A DNA stretch of 64,000 nucleotides from Paenibacillus albus (GTDB lineage Bacteria; Bacillota; Bacilli; Paenibacillales; Paenibacillaceae), in NCBI RefSeq assembly GCF_003952225.1, contig NZ_CP034437.1:6124001-6188000 (forward strand), in the 5' to 3' direction. The notes beneath the pieces are model-generated. The model was given only the letters and a program-made list of their open reading frames with translations. It was not told where the DNA came from and ran no database searches. Every line of letters begins with the position of its first letter. The first letter of the stretch is position 1. Below, one piece after another: positions 25,619 to 33,905 of the stretch. The translations under genes were made by a program, and so were the position numbers.

Positions 25619-26586
25619 CTCGCCACGCTCCCTTTGCCGCCAAGCTGCACGCGTGGATCAACGATGGCATACAGAATGTCCGCAATTAGGTTCCCGGCAA
25701 CGACGATGACCGAAACGACGAGCGTAATGGACATGAGCACGGAATACTCCCGAGCAACCGCCATATCGACGAACAGCCGCCCCATCCCCGGCCAGTTGAA
25801 CACCCGCTCCGTAAGCGCAGCGCCGCCAACAAGAATCGGCAGATCCAGCCCTAGAATTGTAATGATCGGAATGAGCGCATTGCGAAGCGCGTGGCGGAAG
25901 ATAACCCGGCCTTCGCGAAGTCCTTTGGCCCGGGCAGTACGAATATAATCCTGTCCCAGCACCTCCAGCATGCTCGCCTTCGCATACTTGGTGTAGGAAG
26001 CGAGGAAGCCGAGCGTCAGCACCGATACGGGCAGAATCAGATGCATGAACAGATCGCCAAGGTTCCCTTCCTTGCCCATCGTATACATATCGGATAAGGG
26101 CAGCCAGTCGTGCTTCAGCGAGAAGTATTCCTGCAGTAGGATACCGAACCAGAACGTCGGCATCGCGAACCCAATATAGGAAATGAAGGAGGACGTCTGA
26201 TCGGAGAAGCCATACTGGGAGGTGCTGTTATAGATCCCCCACGGGATAGCGATAATGAGCGAGAACAGCCAGGCAGCGCCCATGAGCACCATCGTGTTCT
26301 TCACTGTCGGCCATAGAATATCGCCAACCGGGATATGATTCTTGAACGTGTAGCCAAGGTCGCCTGTCAGCAGGTGGCCGAGCCAAATCGAATATTGTAC
26401 GATTACAGGCCGGTCCAGCCCTAAGTTATGAGCTTGAATTTTTGCGGCTTCCGGAGATAGTCCAGGCGCTAGAAACACCTGCGTCGGACCGCCGGGGGCC
26501 GCATGGATCATCGCAAAGGTAAGGATGGAGATAAAGAATAGCACGATTACAGATTGAAATAAACGGCGGATTAAGTATTCGGTCAT
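25615..26586 (-). CDS. Peptide ABC transporter permease (OppB/DppB-like)
   Basis: A 323-residue permease with the typical N-terminal helix (LIRRLFQSVIVLFFISILTFAMIH), the loop GLDRPVIVQYSIWLGHLLTGDLG, and the EAA-type loop RTARAKGLREGRVIFRHALRN near 225. ATG at 26586 is preceded by a GGGGGG-containing ribosome binding site. It follows the binding-protein gene after a gap that holds a strong hairpin. Confidence 0.93.
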   Translation of the reverse strand: MTEYLIRRLFQSVIVLFFISILTFAMIHAAPGGPTQVFLAPGLSPEAAKIQAHNLGLDRPVIVQYSIWLGHLLTGDLGYTFKNHIPVGDILWPTVKNTMVLMGAAWLFSLIIAIPWGIYNSTSQYGFSDQTSSFISYIGFAMPTFWFGILLQEYFSLKHDWLPLSDMYTMGKEGNLGDLFMHLILPVSVLTLGFLASYTKYAKASMLEVLGQDYIRTARAKGLREGRVIFRHALRNALIPIITILGLDLPILVGGAALTERVFNWPGMGRLFVDMAVAREYSVLMSITLVVSVIVVAGNLIADILYAIVDPRVQLGGKGSVAR

Positions 26587-26615
26587 TCGAAGCTAGCCCC
26601 CCTTATTCCTGAATA

Positions 26616-26646
26616 CAGGAGAAGAGCCCACCCGGCTCTTCTCCTG
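26616..26646 (-). other. Intercistronic hairpin between binding-protein and permease genes
   Basis: A perfect 13-bp stem (26616-26628 with 26634-26646) with a five-base loop and no T-run on the minus strand. This fits an mRNA-stabilising or partial-termination structure that lets the binding protein be made in excess of the permeases. Confidence 0.7.
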
Positions 26647-26673
26647 ATCAGACTGCGATATGAACTTCAAGCG

Positions 26674-28485
26674 TTATTTCTTGTCGGACCACCAATTGAT
26701 AGCGTGGAACAGATAACCATAACCAAGCGACGATTCCGGCTTATCTGCATCCGCCCAGTGCAGCGTGGATTGATCCACGACTTGCGGCAAGCCGTATTGG
26801 TACAAGAATACATACGGGAGATCGACCGAAATCTCTTTGCCGATCTCATGATAGACATCCGCGCGCGCAGCTTGGTCGGTCGTGATTTGACCTTTCGTCC
26901 AGAGCGCATCAATCGCTTCGTTCTTATACCAGCCGCCGTTCTGACCTGCAGGCGGGTAGTATTTGGAGGAGAAGATGCTCTCTGCATCCGGATCTGGGTT
27001 GGACAGCGACCAGGAAAGCAGGATCGCAGGGAATTTACCCGGCGTAATGTTCTGGTCAATCCATGTTGCAAAGTCGATACCTTTAGGAGTTACTTCGATA
27101 CCAACATCCTTCAGGTTCTGTTGAATGATCGCAGCCACCTGTTCACGGCGGCTGTTACCTGCATTGTACTGGAGCTCGAAGGAGAAGCGGTGGCCGTCCT
27201 TCACGAGAATGCCGTCTTTGCCGGCAACCCAGCCGTCTTCCGCAAGCAGGCTCTTCGCCTTCTCTGGATCGAATGCGTAGTTGACCGCTTGATCGCCTGG
27301 GTCCGCCCATGAGCCTGGCAGGAATGGCGAGTTCATCAGCTTGCCTGTGCCTTTCAGGACATTATCCACCATGCCTTGACGGTTCAGCGCATTAGCGATC
27401 GCTTGACGCGTCTTCTGGCCTTTGAACGGTGAATATTTATCCGGGAAGTTCTCATCCTTGAAGTTGAACTGTACGTATTCGTATTGCGGTCCTGGTGCAA
27501 GGATCGTGTTCAGCTTGTCGTTTCCTTTAATGGCATCCATCGAAGTGACCGGGATCGCCTCAGACATTTGGATATCGCCTTTGATCAGCGCTTGAACCTC
27601 TGTGTTCTGATCGGCGTAAATTTTGTAGATGACCTTTGCCACATGCGGCTTCACTTCGCCCCAGTAGTTCGGGTTCGTATCAAGCGTAATATACTGGCCT
27701 TGCTTCCATTCGGAGAATTTCCATGGTCCGCTTGTGACCGTCTTCGCGGGATCAACGCCGTACGCGTTCTTGTTCAGTTCCTTCACAGGCACATCCTTCA
27801 GCACATGCTGAGGAACAAGGGAGCTGTACAGCGAGTATTGGAACGGCGCATACACCTGCTTGAGCTTGAATTCCACAGTGTAATCGTCGATTTTGTTAAT
27901 CGTATCAATCTTGTCGAAGGCGCTGATGCCTGGCGCACCGGCGTCCGGATTGCGAACGGTGTTGTATGTAAACAGAACGTCATCGGCATTAAGCGGCTGA
28001 CCGTCGCTCCATTTCACAGTGTTCTTTAGCTTCACCGTGTAGGTCTTGCCATCTGCGCTAATTTGCGGAAGTTCTGCGGCAATCGACCATGGCTCTACGG
28101 TCAAATTCGCATTGCGGTCAACATCATAGAGTTTAGCATTAATGAGGTTCTCAATATCACCGGATGAGGTATCGTTGATGTAAATCGGGTTGACGGAGAC
28201 GATGTCGGAGAAGGTGCCAATTGTGAGTGTACCGCCGTCTACAGGAGTGTTGGGATCAGGAGTTGCCGTGTTATTCGTCGTCGTGGTGTTATCCGTGGTG
28301 GAGGTGTCCGTGGAGTCGTTCGTTGAAGTGGTGTTCGTAGAGTTTGACTTGGTGTTTGAATTCGCGCTGTTGTTACTCTTACTGCTGTTACTGTTGTTGT
28401 CAGAATTGCCACAACCACTTAATAGAATTCCGACTAGCGCGATGACTGATAAGCAGGATAACCATCTCATTCTTTTGCTCATCAT
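26674..28485 (-). CDS. Peptide ABC transporter substrate-binding lipoprotein (family 5)
   Basis: A 603-residue lipoprotein, first gene of the operon. Signal peptide MMSKRMRWLSCLSVIALVG ends in LLSGC, with the lipid-anchored Cys near 25. An Asn/Ser/Thr/Asp-only linker of about 55 residues precedes the family 5 binding domain (GGTLTIGTFSDIVSVNPI, AEDGWVAGKDGILVKDG). Two ATGs in tandem follow GGAGGAACAAAAA; the first is used here. It captures peptides or another family 5 ligand at the cell surface; nickel or oligosaccharide ligands cannot be excluded. Confidence 0.93.
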   Translation of the reverse strand: MMSKRMRWLSCLSVIALVGILLSGCGNSDNNSNSSKSNNSANSNTKSNSTNTTSTNDSTDTSTTDNTTTTNNTATPDPNTPVDGGTLTIGTFSDIVSVNPIYINDTSSGDIENLINAKLYDVDRNANLTVEPWSIAAELPQISADGKTYTVKLKNTVKWSDGQPLNADDVLFTYNTVRNPDAGAPGISAFDKIDTINKIDDYTVEFKLKQVYAPFQYSLYSSLVPQHVLKDVPVKELNKNAYGVDPAKTVTSGPWKFSEWKQGQYITLDTNPNYWGEVKPHVAKVIYKIYADQNTEVQALIKGDIQMSEAIPVTSMDAIKGNDKLNTILAPGPQYEYVQFNFKDENFPDKYSPFKGQKTRQAIANALNRQGMVDNVLKGTGKLMNSPFLPGSWADPGDQAVNYAFDPEKAKSLLAEDGWVAGKDGILVKDGHRFSFELQYNAGNSRREQVAAIIQQNLKDVGIEVTPKGIDFATWIDQNITPGKFPAILLSWSLSNPDPDAESIFSSKYYPPAGQNGGWYKNEAIDALWTKGQITTDQAARADVYHEIGKEISVDLPYVFLYQYGLPQVVDQSTLHWADADKPESSLGYGYLFHAINWWSDKK

Positions 28486-28704
28486 TTTTTGTTCCTCCCT
28501 CGTCCAATAAGCTTCAAAAGTTTAAATATCTCTACTTTTTAGAATTTACCAGATAAATAGAATTTGATCAAAACATTTTTCGAATTTTGAAACAATTCAG
28601 ACAATTATTTAGCAAAACTTAATTTTATATTCTGACATGTTCCTCTAGACTCGCCTCCCTATATCGGATATGAGAGGATTCTGCAGCTGATCGCATAACA
28701 AAAA
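28486..28704. other. AT-rich leader region of the peptide transporter operon
   Basis: AT-rich sequence (28510-28640) that should hold the operon promoter. No clear -35/-10 pair or regulatory motif stands out. Confidence 0.35.
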
Positions 28705-28744
28705 GACCTGCTGATCAATCCGGGATTCCGGCGATCAACAGGTC
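28705..28744 (-). terminator. Terminator of the Spo0E-like gene
   Basis: GACCTGCTGATC pairs with GATCAACAGGTC (one mismatch), with an inner CCGG/CCGG. On the minus strand it is followed by TTTTTG. Confidence 0.85.
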
Positions 28745-28770
28745 CTGCTATTTTTCTATATTTTACTCTC

Positions 28771-28944
28771 CTAGCCTATCCGGTGCAGCTTCTTCTGTTT
28801 AAGCTTCTGATAAACCACGATGTAACGATCTAGCCGCTGACTGATGGAAACGACTTTCTCATGCGTGAAACTACCGTACGTAGAGGCTCTGTCTATCATT
28901 TCATAACGCATTGATTCAATTCGCTGTGCAAGAAATGATTCCAT
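28771..28944 (-). CDS. Spo0E-like aspartyl-phosphate phosphatase
   Basis: A 57-residue protein with the Spo0E family signature SQRLDRYI (consensus SQ-x-LD-x-x-I) near residue 34 and the usual short helical hairpin. Proteins of this family remove phosphate from Spo0A and delay entry into sporulation. The open frame starts at 28962, but the ATG at 28944 has GGAG eight bases upstream and gives MESFLAQRIESM. Single-gene unit with its own terminator. It supports the view that the organism forms endospores. Confidence 0.85.
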   Translation of the reverse strand: MESFLAQRIESMRYEMIDRASTYGSFTHEKVVSISQRLDRYIVVYQKLKQKKLHRIG

Positions 28945-29061
28945 CTTGATCACTCCGTTCATCGTAGGGTTGTTTACATGTTCTCATTATAATTGCTAGA
29001 TACTAGGAAATTATTAGGAGTCTATTAGATTCTGTTAAAAATTGCATAAAATTATACAAAA

Positions 29062-29108
29062 AAGCGGCCGCCCTCGGCTAGGTGCTAAAGCCGTAGAACG
29101 TGCCGCTT
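29062..29108 (-). terminator. Terminator of the desaturase/Rieske operon
   Basis: AAGCGGC pairs with GCCGCTT, with an inner CGGCT/AGCCG stem. On the minus strand it is followed by TTTTTTG. Confidence 0.87.
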
Positions 29109-29149
29109 ATTCAAATTAGTGCTGTAAACCTAGTCATCCACATATATGC

Positions 29150-29461
29150 CTACTCAATGTCGATAAATACTTTTCCCGCTTCCACTTTTACCGAGTACGT
29201 CTGCAAGTCTTTGCATGCTGGTACGCGTACGGCAGCTCCGTTTGTAATATCGAATCGGCCGTTATGCTTCGGACACTCGATTAGTTTCCCCATCACAAGT
29301 CCTTCCGACAGATGGAAACGGCCATGCGTGCAGAAGCCGTCCGTTGCGTAATAGTCGCCTTTATCGGAACGGTATACCGCAAAGGTACGATCCTCTTGAT
29401 CGAATCGAATGACATCTTCCACTTCCACTTCGCCTGCTTCACATACTTCAACCCATGCCAT
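29150..29461 (-). CDS. Rieske [2Fe-2S] ferredoxin (MocE-like)
   Basis: A 103-residue Rieske ferredoxin. The two cluster-binding pairs are clear: CTHG near 44-47 and CPKHNGRFD near 63-71, with two Cys and two His ligands. Such proteins pass electrons to an oxygenase. A GTG at 29473 is in frame, but the ATG at 29461, 11 bases after AAGGAG and one base past the stop of the desaturase gene, gives MAWVEVCEAGE and is preferred. Pairing with a membrane desaturase-type oxygenase is the arrangement of MocE and MocD of rhizopine (3-O-methyl-scyllo-inosamine) use. No reductase partner lies nearby. Confidence 0.88.
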   Translation of the reverse strand: MAWVEVCEAGEVEVEDVIRFDQEDRTFAVYRSDKGDYYATDGFCTHGRFHLSEGLVMGKLIECPKHNGRFDITNGAAVRVPACKDLQTYSVKVEAGKVFIDIE

Positions 29462-29462
29462 A

Positions 29463-30560
29463 TTATGCTTCACTCCTTGTCAGTTCTAGCTCATCTTCAT
29501 CCGGTCCATAACGGTAAGGCAGCGCCGTCGATGGCAGCGGCTTCACCACGACGTATGCCGGGTCATGCTTCTGTTTGCGCAGTGCGCCGATTACTTCGCG
29601 AAGAGCAGCCCATAGGCTCGGGCGCGCTTCCGGACAATCGTGTTTCATCTCCTCATGCAGCTTCGGCAGCGCATGGAACGGAACCATCGGGAACATATGA
29701 TGCTCCGTATGGTAGTTCATATTCCAGTAGAGGAAACGGAAGACACGGTTCATGTAGATGGTCCGCGTATTCAGCCTATGATCCAGCACATCTTCATACA
29801 ACCCTAGATGCTGTGTAACGCCGAATGTCAGCACGAGCAGGAAGCCGTAGAATGTAGGAAGGATAGTGAACATCGCTGGCAAAATGCTGCCTGTAAAGAT
29901 ACATGCGGCAATAACGGCGAGGAAGATCAGCATGTAGATGCGCGCTTCGCGAAATACCTTACTATACTCCGAAGCCGGAATATATTCCTTCTCTTGTTCC
30001 TCCAACTTGCCAAACGTGTGCAAAATGAACCTTTTTATTTCAATAGGCCCCCCGTAAAGATGGAAGATTTGCATATAAAGAATCTTCCAAATCGGTGGTC
30101 TTGCGGTGATGATCTCCGGATCTCGGCCAACAATAATGGTATCGGTATGATGGCGTGCGTGGCTCCAGCGCCATGGCGTTGCGGAACGAAGCACGCAGAA
30201 CGACGCGATATGGTAGACGACATCGTTCATCCAAGGCGTCTTAAACGCGGTTCCGTGTCCGCACTCATGCCATCTGGAATCGCCGGGCGATGCGTAGAGC
30301 GTGCCATAGAGGAAGAACGCCGGTACCGCCCACCATGTTCCCCATGACAGGTACGCAAGGTAACCCAGAACGATCAAACCTATGAACCAAATCAGAGTAT
30401 CCCTAATTGCGGGACCATCCTTGCGCTTCATAAGCTCTTTCATCTTGGCACGCGGGATTGGCGTGGCATGCCACTGTGCGGATGCCAGCCCTTTCTCATC
30501 GGCGCGTTTGCTCTCAGGCCCTTTCAAGCTATAATCTCTTCGCTGTACAACGATGGCCAT
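29463..30560 (-). CDS. Membrane fatty-acid-desaturase-type di-iron oxygenase (MocD-like)
   Basis: A 365-residue integral membrane protein with the three histidine boxes of the desaturase superfamily: HECGHGTAF near 112, HARHHTD near 149 and NYHTEHHMF near 300. These bind two irons. Hydrophobic segments flank the boxes (LIWFIGLIVLGYLAYLSW). ATG at 30560 follows GAGGAGGAGATTCGT. It is coupled to the Rieske ferredoxin gene and controlled by an operator shared with a sugar/cyclitol operon. That points to hydroxylation or O-demethylation of a sugar-like substrate rather than lipid desaturation, although a fatty acid substrate remains possible. Confidence 0.87.
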   Translation of the reverse strand: MAIVVQRRDYSLKGPESKRADEKGLASAQWHATPIPRAKMKELMKRKDGPAIRDTLIWFIGLIVLGYLAYLSWGTWWAVPAFFLYGTLYASPGDSRWHECGHGTAFKTPWMNDVVYHIASFCVLRSATPWRWSHARHHTDTIIVGRDPEIITARPPIWKILYMQIFHLYGGPIEIKRFILHTFGKLEEQEKEYIPASEYSKVFREARIYMLIFLAVIAACIFTGSILPAMFTILPTFYGFLLVLTFGVTQHLGLYEDVLDHRLNTRTIYMNRVFRFLYWNMNYHTEHHMFPMVPFHALPKLHEEMKHDCPEARPSLWAALREVIGALRKQKHDPAYVVVKPLPSTALPYRYGPDEDELELTRSEA

Positions 30561-30597
30561 ACGAATCTCCTCCTCATCTCATTTTGTCATGATAGTA

Positions 30598-30611
30598 TGT
30601 GCCCGAGCACG
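30598..30611. promoter_or_regulatory. LacI-type operator upstream of the desaturase gene
   Basis: TGTGCCCGAGCACG contains the palindrome GTGCCCGAGCAC, identical in all 12 positions to the one at 34962-34973. It sits between the LacI gene and the desaturase gene, with a -10-like CATAAT just upstream on the minus strand; no good -35 is seen. Confidence 0.78.
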
Positions 30612-30633
30612 AATTATGGTAAAAAAGAACCCC

Positions 30634-31659
30634 CTACAGGCTCTCGGGGATATAAATATGCGTTTCTGTAAAATAATGCTCCATCTCCGGCTGCTTGCCT
30701 GCAAATACGAGATCGAACAGCAGGCGAAGCGATAAGTAGCCTTGTCTCTCCGGATTTTGAACAATGGTGAAATCTATCATTCTATCGCGCATTCCTTGCT
30801 CCACCGAAGGAAGCATGTCGTTGCACACGACGCGTATCTTCCCTTCCTTACGATGAAGCTTGATGACTTCCAAGCAAGCGTCGGTATCGCCTGTCGCCAT
30901 GTAGATGCCGCTAATATCCGCGTGTTCGCTGAGCGTCTGATTCAGCTGCGCGTACGTATCCTCGTAACGGTCGAACCCTTCGATAACGCGCTCTACTTGA
31001 AGGCTGCCGCCGCTGCTCTTCAGTCCTTGCTTGAACCCTTCCACCCTTGCGCGGTGAGCATGGAACTTCAAGTTACCGGTGAGGATGACGACCTTCGCTT
31101 CCGCCGGAAGCACCCGATTCATCAGCCCAGCAGCCACGACGCCGCTCTTGTGCAAATCCTGTCCGACGAAGCAGACGCGCTTGCTGTCCTCTACGTCCGA
31201 ATTAAACGTGACAACCGGAACGTTCTTCTGCGCCGCATAATTGATGCTCTCGCGGATCAGCTCATCGTCCATCACGGAGAACATAATGCCGCTCACGCCG
31301 ATTTCGACGAGCTCGCGGATAGCAGCCGCCCCTTCCTCGGGACGCTTATTATCCACATACCGATATTCCAGCCTGACGCCAAGATCCTTCAGCTCTTCCG
31401 ATGCACTGCTGATTCCGCTGCGAATGAGCTCGAAGAACACGATCTCCTTAGGCGGCATAACAATTCCAAGCGTAACGGGCTTCTTCTGGTAGGCAAGCGC
31501 TTTGGCTGCAATATTCGGTACGTAGTTCAGTTCGTTCACAATCTCTAATATTCGGTCACGCACTTCCGGCTTTACGCCGGGGCGGTCATTCAGCACACGG
31601 TCGACAGTTCCTCTCGATACTCCTGCATGCTTGGCAATTTCTCTTATCGTAACAGTCAT
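30634..31659 (-). CDS. LacI family transcriptional regulator
   Basis: A 341-residue repressor with a standard N-terminal LacI helix-turn-helix (TIREIAKHAGVSRGTVDRVL) and hinge, then a periplasmic-binding-like sensor domain (VTLGIVMPPKEIVFFELI, IYMATGDTDACLEVIKLH) like the sugar-binding group that includes RbsB-type sensors. ATG at 31659 follows AGGAGTGAACT. Its probable operators are the two identical palindromes at 30598-30611 and 34961-34974, which bracket the locus. The inducer is presumably the sugar or cyclitol metabolised by the flanking genes. A weak CCCC/GGGG hairpin with T-run overlaps its stop. Confidence 0.9.
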   Translation of the reverse strand: MTVTIREIAKHAGVSRGTVDRVLNDRPGVKPEVRDRILEIVNELNYVPNIAAKALAYQKKPVTLGIVMPPKEIVFFELIRSGISSASEELKDLGVRLEYRYVDNKRPEEGAAAIRELVEIGVSGIMFSVMDDELIRESINYAAQKNVPVVTFNSDVEDSKRVCFVGQDLHKSGVVAAGLMNRVLPAEAKVVILTGNLKFHAHRARVEGFKQGLKSSGGSLQVERVIEGFDRYEDTYAQLNQTLSEHADISGIYMATGDTDACLEVIKLHRKEGKIRVVCNDMLPSVEQGMRDRMIDFTIVQNPERQGYLSLRLLFDLVFAGKQPEMEHYFTETHIYIPESL

Positions 31660-31766
31660 AGTTCACTCCTGTGAAGGCTGCATGTTGCTACTCGTGCCAT
31701 GATAGGCAATCTCATTATAGAGCGAAATAGATCGTTCCTACAAGAGTGCGAAGAGACGTTTAGTCA

Positions 31767-32669
31767 CTAGACGCCGACTTGTTTGAGCTTGCCGTCGAGG
31801 AATCTCTTCGCTCGTGGAATGTCTTCCTCTTCTAGGTGCTCGATAATGATCGGCACATTCGGGTGCAGCTTCGCAAGACGCTCGAGGTATAGATCATAAT
31901 TCAGGTTGCCTAGACCTGGAGCCGGCAGCTCAACTGCGCCAGCGCCGCGGAACGAGTGCGACTCGGAAGCGTCGATATTCGCATGCTTCTCGCCAGTATC
32001 TTCAGCCGGCTTGCAGTCTTTCGCGTGAGCGATTTTGATTTTGTCGCCGAGCGTGTTGAAGATGCGGTGCAGCGTCTCGTCAATGTGGCCGATGTTCGTG
32101 TCCGTGTAGTAGTTCGTCGGATCCATCAAGAGGCCAAGGCCGGGATGGTTCACATCCGAGAAGAGACGGGCAACTTGATCGACGGAGCCAATGACGTTAT
32201 TCACATAGTTCTCAACCAGGAACATGGCGCCATGGTCATACGCGAACTTCGCGAGATCTTCAATTTGTTTGACAACCTCTTCATAAGCTTCTTCCGTGCC
32301 GTTCTTCGGATCCCACACCCAGTCGCTCTCCGTGTTGAACGTGCCTGTCTCGCTGACAACGTAAGGGCTGCCGAGGTCACGCGCGAACTGGATCGTTTTC
32401 TTCAATCCATGAATATTGGCAGCGCGCTTAACTGGATCGCTATGAATAATATTCGTGTAACCTGATACGCAGACAATCGGAAGGTTCGCATCACGGAACG
32501 CATCGCGGATCGTACGGCATTTCTCTTTTGTAAGGGAATCGGGCGACAGATCCATGCCTTTGAACGAAAGGTCGAGCTGAACGCAGGAGAAGCCGTCTTT
32601 CTTCATTCGAGCAATGGATTCCTCTAGGGAATAAGGATAATAAGCGTTGAAAATACCGACTGATAGCAT
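31767..32669 (-). CDS. Sugar phosphate isomerase/epimerase (TIM barrel)
   Basis: A 300-residue xylose-isomerase-like TIM barrel of the IolE/IolI/MocC group. Metal-site candidates are spread in the usual places: VSETGTF near 113, FLVENYVNNV near 152, LLMDPTNYY near 185, IAHAKDCKP near 212 and IIIEHLEEED near 282. These enzymes isomerise, epimerise or dehydrate sugars and inosose. ATG at 32669 follows TAGGAGGCTATCTAC. It is the third gene of the operon after the epimerase and the MocA-like dehydrogenase, a set typical of cyclitol or unusual sugar use. Confidence 0.88.
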   Translation of the reverse strand: MLSVGIFNAYYPYSLEESIARMKKDGFSCVQLDLSFKGMDLSPDSLTKEKCRTIRDAFRDANLPIVCVSGYTNIIHSDPVKRAANIHGLKKTIQFARDLGSPYVVSETGTFNTESDWVWDPKNGTEEAYEEVVKQIEDLAKFAYDHGAMFLVENYVNNVIGSVDQVARLFSDVNHPGLGLLMDPTNYYTDTNIGHIDETLHRIFNTLGDKIKIAHAKDCKPAEDTGEKHANIDASESHSFRGAGAVELPAPGLGNLNYDLYLERLAKLHPNVPIIIEHLEEEDIPRAKRFLDGKLKQVGV

Positions 32670-32712
32670 GTAGATAGCCTCCTACAATAAATTTTATAAG
32701 TTATGCGATAAG

Positions 32713-33867
32713 CTACAGTACTTCTTTGAAATGCACGGTCCTGCCTTCGGCAATGGACTTGTAGCATGCATCAACCGCTGCCATCGTCCGCAGGTTATCA
32801 CGTCCGCCGATCTCCGGCTCGCTGCCGGACTCCACTGCGCGGAGCAGCTGCGCCATCGTGCCTTGGAACGCGTCCGGGAACCATACGGAATCCCACTCCG
32901 GACGAATCCACTCGTTAGGTGCTTGCCGTGTTGTGAAAGCAATCGTGCTCGGCGAATGCTCCGGATATTTCGGCCAGCCGATCGTACCGGTCGCCATGCC
33001 ATCCAGCCCTTCAACCCGCCATTTAATATAAATATCCTTCTCCGTTCCTTCGCCCGGCCACGCCCATACATCGTCAAGGCTCGTCGCCATCAGCTCGCTC
33101 GCATATTGGAAGGTGTACTGCGAGATACCGTCAATATGCGGGAACTGCGTGCGCGGATCTCTGCGGGTAAGAGCGGTCACTTTCTCCGGATCGCCGAACA
33201 GATAGCGGAAAGAATCAATATGATGAATGCCCATGTTCAAAATCTCAATCTGATCGTACTGCTCCAAGAACGCCTGCCAATGCGGAATTGCGCGCATCTC
33301 GATCGTTGCAAGCACCGGCTGCCCGAGAAGGTCGCGATCCAGAATCGCTTTGAGCGCTCTGATCGATTGGTCATAGCGCATATTGGAATTGACCGCGATC
33401 TTAATGCCTGCTGCCTCGCACAGCTCGACGATTTCGCGCGCCTCGCGAGAGTTCATCGCAAGCGGCTTCTGGCACAGAATGCCGCGAATATGCGGCTGCT
33501 TCACCGCTTCGCGAACCACTTCAAGCTGCTTATCCGGCGGGAATGCCACATCAAGAATCTCGATCTCGGGATCGCGGACGAGCTCTTCCCAGGTGCGGTG
33601 CACCTTCGGAATGCCGCGCAGCTCTGCGACCGCCTTCGCATTCTCATAGGTACGCGATGCGATCGCTACCGGGTTAAAGCCAGCATCCTGATAGGCGACT
33701 AGATGGCAGTCCCGCATAATAAAGCCGGAGCCGATACAGCCGATGCGGTAATCTTTGCGCAGCGGCATTTCCGGTTTAATAACCGCCGCGAAATCGATGC
33801 CGATTTTCTCAGCGATGCTGCGGTTATTGGAATTGTTGTGCTCGCTGTTGCTTTTGCTAAGATCCAT
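32713..33867 (-). CDS. Gfo/Idh/MocA family oxidoreductase (MocA-like position)
   Basis: A 384-residue dehydrogenase with an extra polar N-terminus (NNSNNRS) before the Rossmann motif RIGCIGSGFIMRDCHLVA near 41. The catalytic lysine motif is CQKPLAMN near 130 (QKP in place of EKP), and the substrate helix shows MGIHHIDSFRYLFG near 213. Start ATG at 33867 follows AGGGAGCGCTTATAG. In an operon with the TIM-barrel isomerase and the epimerase, it probably oxidises an inositol-like or hexose substrate. It lacks the cysteine insertion of two paralogues in this window. Confidence 0.89.
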   Translation of the reverse strand: MDLSKSNSEHNNSNNRSIAEKIGIDFAAVIKPEMPLRKDYRIGCIGSGFIMRDCHLVAYQDAGFNPVAIASRTYENAKAVAELRGIPKVHRTWEELVRDPEIEILDVAFPPDKQLEVVREAVKQPHIRGILCQKPLAMNSREAREIVELCEAAGIKIAVNSNMRYDQSIRALKAILDRDLLGQPVLATIEMRAIPHWQAFLEQYDQIEILNMGIHHIDSFRYLFGDPEKVTALTRRDPRTQFPHIDGISQYTFQYASELMATSLDDVWAWPGEGTEKDIYIKWRVEGLDGMATGTIGWPKYPEHSPSTIAFTTRQAPNEWIRPEWDSVWFPDAFQGTMAQLLRAVESGSEPEIGGRDNLRTMAAVDACYKSIAEGRTVHFKEVL

Positions 33868-33905
33868 CTATAAGCGCTCCCTCTTTTTGAGTCTTAAATC
33901 TTGAA

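Noticed and set aside
32731..33702. Plus-strand 323-codon frame
   Set aside because: Antisense to the MocA-like dehydrogenase; composition is arginine/leucine-rich, as usual for shadows.
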